Shown here piece after piece: positions 1 to 10,444 of a stretch of DNA of 64,000 nucleotides (position 1 is the stretch's first letter; the number at the start of each line of letters is the position of its first letter). The DNA is from Clostridiales bacterium 1_7_47FAA (GTDB taxonomy: Bacteria > Bacillota > Clostridia > Lachnospirales > Lachnospiraceae). The stretch is from the NCBI GenBank assembly GCA_000155435.1, contig DS990260.1:1411082-1475081 (forward strand). Direction: 5' to 3'. The translations under genes were made by a program, and so were the position numbers. The notes below the pieces were generated by a model, which saw only the letters and a program-made list of their open reading frames with translations, had not been told where the DNA came from and searched no databases.

Positions 1-14
1 CTGTCTGCAAAACA

Positions 15-59
15 GGCCGGGGCGGGGCAGCGTCCTGTACGCTGCCGCCCGCCCCGGCC
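15..59 (-). terminator. GC-rich terminator hairpin of the glycyl-radical/ABC operon
   Basis: An 11-bp perfect outer stem (15-25 with 49-59) encloses a second stem (28-33 with 39-44). It lies 30 bases beyond the stop codon of the last gene of the minus-strand operon. On the minus strand the hairpin is followed by a short T-rich stretch (TGTTTTG). Position and strength support transcription termination; no other gene is visible in bases 1-88. Confidence 0.7.
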
Positions 60-88
60 CGCCTTGCCAACATTACTGGTACTGTACT

Positions 89-1135
89 TTATTCGGGAAG
101 CTTAATCCTGTCATAGTAGCCGTCCACATTGTCTTTTGTCACCAGCTCAAATGGGATATCCATCCTCTCAACGGTCTCGCCTCTGGCTGCCTTGACCGCC
201 ATATCCAGCGCATTGGTTCCCTGTCCGATGGCATCCTGGAAACAGGTTGCATCCAGTTCCCCGGCCTTGATGGAATCCAGGGCGTCCACGATGGCGTCAA
301 TACCGGTAATTGTAATCTGGTCTTTCTTTCCGGCTGCCTTAACAGCTTCCAGCGCGCCCAGGGCCATGCCGTCATTCTGGCATACGATGGCATCCAATTC
401 GGTTCCGGCTGTCAGAAGGTTCTCAATCAGGGCCATGGCCTCTTCACGCTGCCAGTTGCCTGTCTGGTCAAAAACGATTTCAATGTCAGGGTAATCCTTT
501 AACACGGTCTCATATCCCGCAAACCTGCCCTGCTCCGCAAATGCCCCAAGAGGCCCGCGCAGGACAGCAATCTTGCCCTTGCCGCCAAGCTTCTCAGCCA
601 CGTACTTCATCTCAATCTCACCGCCGTTTTCATTGGAAGAACCAACCCATACCTGGCCCTGGTCCCCTGTGACATCCGCGCTGCATGTGATGACCGGAAT
701 CCCTGCGTCCACAACCGTCTTGACGGCGGATGCAAGTGCGTCCGCATCCACGGGTGAAATGATGACCGCGTCCACACCCTGTGCCACAAAGCTGTCTAAC
801 TGGGAAGCCTGCTTGTCAGACTGGCTCTCCGCATCATTGATGATCAGCTTGACATTGTCATAATTCTTAAGCTGCAGTTCCATGGCTCCCTGAAGCATGG
901 TCATGAACTCCTCGGACAGGTTCTGGAGGGTACATCCAATCACAAGCTCCTCCGCTGCCGCCTCTGTGTCTGCCGGCGCTGACGTGTCCGCCGCCGCTGT
1001 ATCCGCGGGCGCTGCTGTCCCTGCCGGCGCTGCCGCGGGTGCCGCTGTTGTCTCTGCGGGCTTGGATCCGCATCCCGTCAAACTCCCAAGCACCATTGCT
1101 GCCCCCAATACTCCTGCTAATAACTGTTTCTTCAT
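89..1135 (-). CDS. ribose-type sugar ABC transporter substrate-binding lipoprotein
   Basis: 348-aa extracellular solute receptor of the RbsB / periplasmic-binding-protein-4 family. A lipoprotein signal with lipobox LTGC places the lipid-anchored cysteine at residue 22, followed by a low-complexity Ala/Thr/Pro linker to about residue 60, then the two-lobed binding fold starting at VIGCTLQN. AGGAGG stands before the ATG. It is the last gene of an operon with its own permease and ATPase and with a glycyl-radical enzyme and activase, so its ligand is probably the substrate of that enzyme or a precursor. The family binds pentoses, hexoses, polyols and autoinducer-2, so the sugar itself cannot be named from sequence. 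Confidence 0.9.
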   Translation of the reverse strand: MKKQLLAGVLGAAMVLGSLTGCGSKPAETTAAPAAAPAGTAAPADTAAADTSAPADTEAAAEELVIGCTLQNLSEEFMTMLQGAMELQLKNYDNVKLIINDAESQSDKQASQLDSFVAQGVDAVIISPVDADALASAVKTVVDAGIPVITCSADVTGDQGQVWVGSSNENGGEIEMKYVAEKLGGKGKIAVLRGPLGAFAEQGRFAGYETVLKDYPDIEIVFDQTGNWQREEAMALIENLLTAGTELDAIVCQNDGMALGALEAVKAAGKKDQITITGIDAIVDALDSIKAGELDATCFQDAIGQGTNALDMAVKAARGETVERMDIPFELVTKDNVDGYYDRIKLPE

Positions 1136-1168
1136 ATTCTTCCTCCTTATTATGTTTACTGCTATTTA

Positions 1169-2134
1169 TTACCTGGCGCCTTTTCTGTCGATGAGAACCG
1201 CCACCAGGATAATTAACCCTTTTACAATCTGCTGCCAATAAGATGATACGTTAAGTATGTCAAGGCCGTTGCTTATGGTGCCGATGATCAGCGCGCCCAC
1301 CAGGACGCCTATGACCTTGCCCCGTCCTCCTTCCATGCTGGTGCCTCCGATGACAGAGGCCGCGATTGCATCCAGCTCATACCCGCTTCCCACCACCGGG
1401 GACGCGGAGTTCAGTCTTGCCGTCAGTATCATGCCCACCAGGGCTGCCAGGATGCCTGAATAAATGTAAGCAAACAGCTTAATCCTGTGTACCTTGATGC
1501 CTGAGGCCTCTGCGGCCATCTCATTGCCGCCCACCGCATAGATATAGCGTCCCAGCCTGGTATTGTTAAGGATGAAGTGGGACACGGCCACCACCACTAA
1601 AAGGATATAGATGGGCACCGGGATTCCCAGGAAGAATCCGGCTCCCAGATATGTAAACTCAGGAAGCAGCCCTGAAACAGGACGCCCCTTTGTAAACAGC
1701 TGGGCCGCGCCTCTTGCAATGGTCATCATGACCATGGTCACGATAAACGGCGGAAGCTTTCCTTTTGTAACAAATACCCCGTTAAACAGCCCGCACACCG
1801 CGCCGATTAAAAGTCCTATAAGAAGGGCCGAGGGCATGGGAAGGATGGGGCTGGCTGATTTGATGAAGCTGGCCGACACCACTGCTGCAATTGCAAGCAC
1901 CGAACCCACGCTTAAGTCAATCCCTCCTGTGATGATGACCATGGTCATGCCCATGGCCAGGATTGCATTGAAGGAAATCTGTCTTACAATGTTCATGATA
2001 TTGCCAAGGGACAGGAAAACCGGATTGAATACAGCAAACAGGATACACATGATGATGAATGCAAAGTATATCCCGTATTGGGAGAATTTTCCTATGTCAA
2101 AGCCCTTCTTTGTACGTCTGTATGCCTGTTCCAT
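1169..2134 (-). CDS. ribose-type sugar ABC transporter permease
   Basis: 321-aa integral membrane permease of the RbsC / BPD_transp_2 family, with about eight to ten hydrophobic segments. The family-typical stretch GGIDLSVGS follows the third segment, and GRYIYAVGGN and IKVHRIK form the cytoplasmic loop that docks on the ATPase. The ATG directly abuts the stop codon of the upstream ATPase gene, so the two are translationally coupled. It works as the channel for the receptor at 89-1135. Family assignment is firm; the sugar is unknown. Confidence 0.92.
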   Translation of the reverse strand: MEQAYRRTKKGFDIGKFSQYGIYFAFIIMCILFAVFNPVFLSLGNIMNIVRQISFNAILAMGMTMVIITGGIDLSVGSVLAIAAVVSASFIKSASPILPMPSALLIGLLIGAVCGLFNGVFVTKGKLPPFIVTMVMMTIARGAAQLFTKGRPVSGLLPEFTYLGAGFFLGIPVPIYILLVVVAVSHFILNNTRLGRYIYAVGGNEMAAEASGIKVHRIKLFAYIYSGILAALVGMILTARLNSASPVVGSGYELDAIAASVIGGTSMEGGRGKVIGVLVGALIIGTISNGLDILNVSSYWQQIVKGLIILVAVLIDRKGAR

Positions 2135-3640
2135 TTACCCCACCTCACTCAACGGTTTATTCTGTATGGTTGCGCGTTTCATGATTTCCATCTGGCTGAT
2201 ATCTCCCTCATGAAGCTCGCCTGTGAGCCGTCCTTCCGAGAGCACCAGGACCCGGTCGCTCATGCCTATGATTTCGGGCAGTTCCGAGGATATCATGATG
2301 ACGGCCTTGCCTTCATTGGCCAATGTGTTAATCAGCTTGTATATCTCTGTCTTGGCCCCGATATCAATGCCCCTGGTAGGCTCATCCAGGATCAGTATCT
2401 CAGGCTTTGAAAGCATCCATTTTGCAATGACCACCTTCTGCTGGTTGCCGCCTGACAGGGATACCACCGGGGTCTTCCGCCCCATCACCTTGATGCCAAA
2501 CTGCTCAATGGACCTGTCAACCTGGTCATTCTCCGCCTTTTTATCAAGGATTCCCATCTTCTCAAACAGCTTCAGCACGCTGAGGCTTATATTAAAGCCA
2601 GTGGTATCCTTCAGGTTAAGGCCCAATAACTTCCTGTCCTCAGGCACCAGCGCTATCCGGTTCTTGATGGCATCGCTGGTGCTTCGTATCTGCACCTGCT
2701 TTCCTTTGATGTATATTTCCCCGCTGTCGCTGGGGTTCAGCCCGAAGATGGCCTCGGCCAGTTCGGTCCTTCCCGCGCCCATAAGCCCGGCAATCCCAAG
2801 GATCTCACCCTTTCTGAGGGTGAAGCTTACGTCCTCAAACCTTCCCCTGCGCCCCAGGTTTTTGACCTCCAGGATTGTCTCCCCGATGTTCTTATCCCTT
2901 CGCTCATACACATCCTTAAGTTCCCTGCCGATCATCATGGCAATCAGGGTATCCTTATCCAGCTCCGTCTTCATCCTTGTGCCAATGTACTCCCCGTCCC
3001 TTAACACGGTAATCCGGTCAGCCACCTTGAAAATCTCATCCAGTTTATGGGAAATGAACACAATGGCCTTATTCTGCGCCTTCAGCCGGAACACGAGGTC
3101 ATATAGGTTTTCAATCTCCCTGTCACTGATGGCAGACGTGGGCTCATCCATGATTAAAAGTTCTGAGTTAAAGGAAACAGCCTTTGCGATTTCCACCAGC
3201 TGGACCTGGGCCACGCTCAGGGTCCCCATCTGCGCCCTGGGGTCAATCTCAATCTTCATCTCCTCAAAAAGTTCCCTTGTCCCCCGGATGATTGCCTTTT
3301 TGTCCAGCATCCCTACTTTGTTCTTCGGCTCCCTTCCAAGGAATACATTTTCCGCCACGGTCAGGTAGGGGACCGGCATCAGTTCCTGATGGATCATGGA
3401 TATACGGTTGGCAATGGCCTCCACCGGGTTTCCTATCTTAACCGGATTTCCTTTAAGGATGATCTCACCTTCATCCGCCTGGTACAGTCCGGCGATGATC
3501 TTCATCAGGGTGGATTTCCCTGCTCCGTTTTCCCCTATGACCACATGGATTTCCCCCAGTTCAAGGTCAAGGCTTATATTGTTAAGGGCCTTGACGCCAT
3601 AGAAGGATTTACTTATATTCTTAATCTGCAGATATGACAC
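2135..3640 (-). CDS. ribose-type sugar ABC transporter ATP-binding protein (double ABC)
   Basis: 501-aa RbsA/MglA-type ATPase with two fused nucleotide-binding domains. The first has Walker A GENGAGKST and Walker B LLIMDEPTS. The second has a degenerate Walker A (GLMGAGRTE), signature LSGGNQQKV and Walker B LILDEPTRG; the asymmetry is normal in this family. I chose GTG at 3640: GGAGG lies 7 bases upstream and the protein then begins with the typical VSYLQIKNISKSF. A longer open frame to 3745 runs back into the enzyme gene and lacks a ribosome site. Only 13 bases separate it from the glycyl-radical enzyme gene, which supports one transcript. Confidence 0.93.
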   Translation of the reverse strand: MSYLQIKNISKSFYGVKALNNISLDLELGEIHVVIGENGAGKSTLMKIIAGLYQADEGEIILKGNPVKIGNPVEAIANRISMIHQELMPVPYLTVAENVFLGREPKNKVGMLDKKAIIRGTRELFEEMKIEIDPRAQMGTLSVAQVQLVEIAKAVSFNSELLIMDEPTSAISDREIENLYDLVFRLKAQNKAIVFISHKLDEIFKVADRITVLRDGEYIGTRMKTELDKDTLIAMMIGRELKDVYERRDKNIGETILEVKNLGRRGRFEDVSFTLRKGEILGIAGLMGAGRTELAEAIFGLNPSDSGEIYIKGKQVQIRSTSDAIKNRIALVPEDRKLLGLNLKDTTGFNISLSVLKLFEKMGILDKKAENDQVDRSIEQFGIKVMGRKTPVVSLSGGNQQKVVIAKWMLSKPEILILDEPTRGIDIGAKTEIYKLINTLANEGKAVIMISSELPEIIGMSDRVLVLSEGRLTGELHEGDISQMEIMKRATIQNKPLSEVG

Positions 3641-3653
3641 TACCACCCCTCCT

Positions 3654-5765
3654 CTAAACAGTAAGCTCCATCCTCTTGATGATCTGGTTCTGGTACACCT
3701 CATCCAGCTCCACGAAATACCCGCTCCAGCCCCAGACGCGCACAATCAGGTTCTTGTGGTTCTCCGGGTGTTCCTTCGCATCCAGCATGGTTTCCCGGTT
3801 CACTGCATTAATCTGCATCTGGTGCCCGCCCATGTCCATGAAGCTTTTGACGAACACCGCCACCTTGCGTATGCTGTCCTCATTGCGGAACATGCTGTCA
3901 TGCAGTTCAATGGTCAGCGGACCGCCGTTGGCCACCCGTTCCAGATGGGGTTTGGAAAATGACTTAATGATGGAAACAGGTCCTTCCAGCCGTGTAAACA
4001 GGCTGGGCGAATAGTTACAGGCCAGTTCTTCCCCCTCATTCCTTCCATCCGGGGTGGGATGCTGGTTGCGGGAATGCCAAACATAGTACATGGCAGACCC
4101 GGTGCCTGCCCGGAAGATTCCTCCCATATCATTGTTCCTGCCTTCCAGGGAATCCGCAAACCAGTCCAAAAGCCTGGTTGCCAGTTCATCCACCCTGTCA
4201 TCGTCATTGCCCATCTTAGGCGACTGGTAGCGGAGCATGTTCTGGATATCCTCATATCCCTTAAAGTCCGCGTCCAGCATCTTAAGCAGTTCCTCTGCCG
4301 TAAACATCCTGTCCTCATACACATACTTGCGGATGGCCGCAAGGGAGTCCACTGCCGTGGAAAGCCCGGTACCGTGGAATCCATAGTTGTTATACAGATT
4401 TCCCTTGGAAATATCCCTGGCCCGCTCCACGCATCCGTCCATCATCAGGCTCATAAGGGGCGCCGGCTCCATATATACATTATGTACGCTGTCGCACAGT
4501 TCTCCGGCCATCCTGAATATTTCCCCCTTCACCTTATCCATGAATGCCTCAAAGGTCCCGCATCCGGGAAGGCTGTCCAGCACATCCAGCACCACTGCCG
4601 CAAAGGACAGGCCGTTGACATTGGGGATATCCATCCCTGTTCCCGGGATGATGAATTCCCAGCAGGCCGCCACCACGTAATCATACGCATCCTTTTCTGC
4701 ATAGCCCCAGTGCCTCAGACAGGGTATCACCACATCATCATTGGCGTACTGCGGGAATCCCAGGCCCTGTCTGGTCAGCTGGGTTCCCCGCTCATATCTG
4801 GCAAGGGGCGTGTCCTTATTCACCCGCAGGTTAATCTTGGGGTCAATGAGCTTAAGTTCCAGGCTGGCCTGCAGGCACAGGTCGGACAGTTCATTGAAGC
4901 TATCGCTTCCATCCGGGTTCAGCCCGCCCAGGACCATGCTCTGCCCGTTATCCCCCTGCTGCATGCCCGGATACAGGTCGCTGTCCTTGTTACAGGAAAT
5001 GAAAAATTCCTCCAGCAGTTCCAGGGCCTCCTCTTTGGTCAGCCTGCCGCTTTCCATGTCTGCTTTGTAATATGGATACATGTACTGGTCAAACCGCCCA
5101 AAGGTATTGTGGTAATTAAAGCTGCACCACAGGCAGTAATGAAGCAGGCGGAGGAACTGCAGCGCTTCCATGAAGGTGCCCGGGCGCTGCTTCGGTATGT
5201 GCCCAAACACCCGGGCCATCTCCGGGTTGCCGGCCCGCTGTGCCTCTTCCCCATAACGTCCGGCAAATGCTTCGATGGCGTCCAGCGTTTCCGTCAGCGC
5301 ATTGAGATAGCGGAGGCTTTCTGATTCAAATCCGTGCCCCGTGCCTTGGGCGGACGGGCCGCCCTGCCCATCCAGGGCATACATCCCCTTCTGCCTTTCA
5401 ATCTCCCTCCTCACCGCGTCAAATCCCCGGTCTAACAGCAGTCCGTAACGCGGGTTGATATTACAGACCTTCCCCTGCTCATGGATATAGTGGTCTTTCT
5501 TAATCTCCTTCCATTCATCCTCAGTAAATATCTCATAATTCACAGGAACCGTACGGATCAGGCCAATCCTCTCATCCTTAAACACCACCGGCCTCTCCTG
5601 CTCCAGCATATATGTAAGCCTCTTCACACTGCGTTCCAGGCCGGACAGTCCCTGTTCATGGAAATCCTCAGCCAGGGCATAGGGGCTGTCCTTTTCCCTG
5701 CGGAACCGCTTCTGGATTTTCTGTACCACATATCTGTCCAGCAACATCTCTATCCTTGCGTTCAT
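3654..5765 (-). CDS. glycyl-radical enzyme of unassigned specificity (PFL/dehydratase superfamily)
   Basis: 703-aa glycyl-radical enzyme, shorter than the usual 760-850 aa of pyruvate formate-lyases and diol dehydratases. The C-terminal radical loop reads VRVWGWSGYF, with the radical glycine near residue 679; Trp flanks it on both sides where S-G-Y is usual. The thiyl-radical cysteine lies near residue 368 in AACWEFIIPG. Cys-x-Glu is the signature of eliminases and dehydratases, because true PFLs have Cys-Cys, and Trp in the middle position is unusual. Its activase is directly upstream and a ribose-type importer directly downstream. A lyase or dehydratase acting on an imported sugar or polyol-like compound is my inference. 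None of the characterised groups (glycerol, propanediol, choline, hydroxyproline, isethionate) is matched convincingly. Confidence 0.88.
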   Translation of the reverse strand: MNARIEMLLDRYVVQKIQKRFRREKDSPYALAEDFHEQGLSGLERSVKRLTYMLEQERPVVFKDERIGLIRTVPVNYEIFTEDEWKEIKKDHYIHEQGKVCNINPRYGLLLDRGFDAVRREIERQKGMYALDGQGGPSAQGTGHGFESESLRYLNALTETLDAIEAFAGRYGEEAQRAGNPEMARVFGHIPKQRPGTFMEALQFLRLLHYCLWCSFNYHNTFGRFDQYMYPYYKADMESGRLTKEEALELLEEFFISCNKDSDLYPGMQQGDNGQSMVLGGLNPDGSDSFNELSDLCLQASLELKLIDPKINLRVNKDTPLARYERGTQLTRQGLGFPQYANDDVVIPCLRHWGYAEKDAYDYVVAACWEFIIPGTGMDIPNVNGLSFAAVVLDVLDSLPGCGTFEAFMDKVKGEIFRMAGELCDSVHNVYMEPAPLMSLMMDGCVERARDISKGNLYNNYGFHGTGLSTAVDSLAAIRKYVYEDRMFTAEELLKMLDADFKGYEDIQNMLRYQSPKMGNDDDRVDELATRLLDWFADSLEGRNNDMGGIFRAGTGSAMYYVWHSRNQHPTPDGRNEGEELACNYSPSLFTRLEGPVSIIKSFSKPHLERVANGGPLTIELHDSMFRNEDSIRKVAVFVKSFMDMGGHQMQINAVNRETMLDAKEHPENHKNLIVRVWGWSGYFVELDEVYQNQIIKRMELTV

Positions 5766-5776
5766 GTCATCCTCCT

Positions 5777-6628
5777 CTATATCCTGCGGCAGGGGATTCC
5801 TGCCCGTTCAAACACGGACATGTCAAGCTCCGGTTCCTGGCCTTCGTCAAATTCCGGGGAGTACTCCATTCCCACCATGGAGTACTTGGCGCCCGCCGTC
5901 ACATGGTATGGAAGAAGCTCCACCACATCCAGGTTCCTGGCCCCGGCCAGCGCTGCCGCGGTCCTCTCATAATTCTCCCGGTCGTCATTGACCCCCGGTA
6001 TGACCGGGATCCGTATCCGGAATGCCTGACCGCTTTGCTTAAGATACTCCAGGTTCATTAAAACAGGTTCATTATCAAATCCCGTATAATGCCTGTGTTT
6101 TTCCCCGTCCATGAGCTTTAAATCCATGATTACATAATCCAGAAGCCCGGCTGCCTTCTCAAACAGCTCCGGCTGGGCATAGCCGCTTGTCTCGATGCAT
6201 GTATGTACATCCCCAAGCCGTTCCAGGCATTCCAGCAAAAACCGCGGCTGGCCCAGAGGTTCCCCTCCGGAAAAGGTAATCCCTCCCCCCACCTGTTCCA
6301 GATAATCCTTATCCTTTAACAGATGCCCTGCCAGCCATTCTGCCGTCACCTCTTCCCCGCAGATGCGGATCAGGTTCTTGGGGCAGGCCCTGACACAGCT
6401 GCCGCAGAGCACGCATGTGTCCGGATGGCTGCAGGCATCCCTGCACTTGCCGCAATGAAGGCATCCGTTACCGGAACGCATGAGCTGTGGTTTGTACGAC
6501 AGTCCTTCCGGGTTGTGGCACCACATGCACCTTAAAGGACATCCCTTTAAAAATACGGTGGTCCGTATACCGGGTCCGTCGAATACAGACAATTGCCTGA
6601 TATCAAAAATTGTCCCTATTTCACTCAC
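5777..6628 (-). CDS. glycyl-radical enzyme activating protein (radical SAM)
   Basis: 283-aa PflA-family activase that installs the glycyl radical on the enzyme encoded 11 bases downstream. The radical-SAM cluster motif is GCPLRCMWC near residues 29-37. An inserted ferredoxin-like domain (about residues 55-85, with CLHCGKCRDAC and CVLCGSCVRACP) should carry two extra 4Fe-4S clusters, as in activases of dehydratase-type enzymes. TFSGGEPLGQP is the SAM-binding GGE motif. The start is GTG at 6628, with AGGAGG 5 bases upstream. It is the first gene of the operon, behind a strong promoter and palindromic operator. Confidence 0.93.
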   Translation of the reverse strand: MSEIGTIFDIRQLSVFDGPGIRTTVFLKGCPLRCMWCHNPEGLSYKPQLMRSGNGCLHCGKCRDACSHPDTCVLCGSCVRACPKNLIRICGEEVTAEWLAGHLLKDKDYLEQVGGGITFSGGEPLGQPRFLLECLERLGDVHTCIETSGYAQPELFEKAAGLLDYVIMDLKLMDGEKHRHYTGFDNEPVLMNLEYLKQSGQAFRIRIPVIPGVNDDRENYERTAAALAGARNLDVVELLPYHVTAGAKYSMVGMEYSPEFDEGQEPELDMSVFERAGIPCRRI

Positions 6629-6649
6629 GATTGCCTCCTTTTTCTAACA

Positions 6650-6671
6650 TTATCGTTCACATTAACGATAA
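6650..6671. promoter_or_regulatory. inverted repeat TTATCGTT-n6-AACGATAA in the glycyl-radical operon leader
   Basis: Perfect 8-bp arms separated by 6 bases lie between the operator at 6671-6686 and the activase ribosome site. It could be a second operator for the same or another repressor, or a short 5'-leader hairpin. It shares one base with the neighbouring palindrome. Confidence 0.5.
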
Positions 6672-6686
6672 CATTAACGTTAATGT
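6671..6686. promoter_or_regulatory. 16-bp perfect palindromic operator
   Basis: ACATTAACGTTAATGT is fully self-complementary with a central CG, as in LacI/GalR-family operators. It begins 7 bases downstream of the -10 box, so it covers the expected transcription start and should block initiation when bound. The recognising repressor is not evident: the LacI-family gene at 13347 probably reads the different CGCAA-type sites of the maltose operon. Confidence 0.65.
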
Positions 6687-6692
6687 ATTTGT

Positions 6693-6721
6693 ATTATAGG
6701 GCTATTCCACCAAATAGTCAA
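6693..6721 (-). promoter_or_regulatory. sigma-A promoter of the glycyl-radical/ABC operon
   Basis: TTGACT (6716-6721) and TATAAT (6693-6698) on the minus strand with exactly 17 bases between. It sits 65 bases upstream of the activase start and is followed by the palindromic operator. Confidence 0.8.
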
Positions 6722-6826
6722 GAGGGATTTTCATTTTTTTATGGAAAACATGCAGGATCATCCTGATATGGTTCTTATAAATGCCGGAAATGCCGGGTGC
6801 ACATCCGTTTCATGCTGCCGCAATAT

Positions 6827-6856
6827 GAAAGGGACCTGCATCAGCAAGTCCCTTTC
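6827..6856 (-). terminator. terminator hairpin after the hybrid kinase gene
   Basis: 13-base arms (6827-6839 with 6844-6856) with one mismatch and a 4-base loop, located 17 bases beyond the kinase stop codon. The distal arm ends in a short T run. It isolates the kinase transcript from the glycyl-radical operon promoter. Confidence 0.65.
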
Positions 6857-6872
6857 TTCATGGTTCCCATAT

Positions 6873-9744
<2,872 letters not shown>

Positions 9745-9755
<11 letters not shown>

Positions 9756-9774
9756 ATGCTCTTTTAAACCTCAT
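9745..9774 (-). CDS. possible 9-residue upstream peptide coupled to the kinase
   Basis: A very short frame starts at ATG 9774 with GGGAGG 8 bases upstream, a far better ribosome site than that of the kinase. Its TAG lies just inside the kinase coding region, 9-11 bases past the kinase start. This arrangement fits translational coupling or a control peptide. The evidence is only position and ribosome site. Confidence 0.3.
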
Positions 9775-9832
9775 AATAAAAGCCTCCCGGCTGATTTCCG
9801 TGTGAACCGCTCATCTATACCATAACTAATCC

Positions 9833-9861
9833 AGTATAACATTTCAGCAGGCCAAACGCAA
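9833..9861 (-). promoter_or_regulatory. promoter of the hybrid kinase gene
   Basis: TTGCGT (9856-9861) and TATACT (9833-9838) on the minus strand, 17 bases apart, about 80 bases upstream of the kinase ATG. Confidence 0.55.
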
Positions 9862-9918
9862 CGCGCAGGGAGGCAGATAATCTTATATTTTCAACTTTTT
9901 CTAACTTATCCGGCTCTG

Positions 9919-10443
9919 TCAGGACAGTTTCTTCATGACAATTCCACTATTTTCCAAAGATGCCCTCACATCAATGATACGCTGGTTGGAGGAACCGCGG
10001 AAAGGAAGGCTGATATCCTTCAACCCTTCCACAAACCTACCGTCCACCAACACATCGATCATGCCCAGCATCCTGTCCGTAACCTCACACCTGGCCAGGC
10101 TCTCTTCCAGAAGTTCCTTATCCATGAGATATCCTGTATAACACCAGATATCCTTCTCAGGAAAACGCTCCCTTACCCGTTTCAGAAACGGCAGCAGCGC
10201 CCTCTGGTTCTCCGGCTCAAAAGGCTCGCCGCCCAAAAGCGTCAGGCCGTTAATATAATCCGGTGACAGGGCGTCCAGTATCTCCTCCTCTGTCTCAGGA
10301 GTAAAGGGATTTCCGTATGAAAAATCCCATGCCTCCTCATTAAAACAGTTCCTGCAATGGTGTGTGCATCCTGACACAAACAGGGATACCCTGACGCCCT
10401 CCCCGTTGGCGATATCATTTTTTTTGATTGTCCCGTAATTCAT
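9919..10443 (-). CDS. nrdG: anaerobic ribonucleotide reductase activating protein
   Basis: 174-aa radical-SAM activase that generates the glycyl radical on NrdD. The cluster motif is SGCTHHCRNCFN near residues 29-40, and TLLGGEPFEP is the SAM-contacting GGE motif. The small size without a ferredoxin insert is typical of NrdG. Its ATG begins one base after the nrdD stop codon, so the pair is coupled. Confidence 0.96.
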   Translation of the reverse strand: MNYGTIKKNDIANGEGVRVSLFVSGCTHHCRNCFNEEAWDFSYGNPFTPETEEEILDALSPDYINGLTLLGGEPFEPENQRALLPFLKRVRERFPEKDIWCYTGYLMDKELLEESLARCEVTDRMLGMIDVLVDGRFVEGLKDISLPFRGSSNQRIIDVRASLENSGIVMKKLS

Positions 10444-10444
10444 A

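Noticed and set aside
4059-5324. 421-codon open frame on the plus strand opposite the glycyl-radical enzyme gene
   Set aside because: It is antisense to a gene with unmistakable family motifs, lacks a ribosome site and has a biased composition typical of the complement of a GC-rich coding strand.
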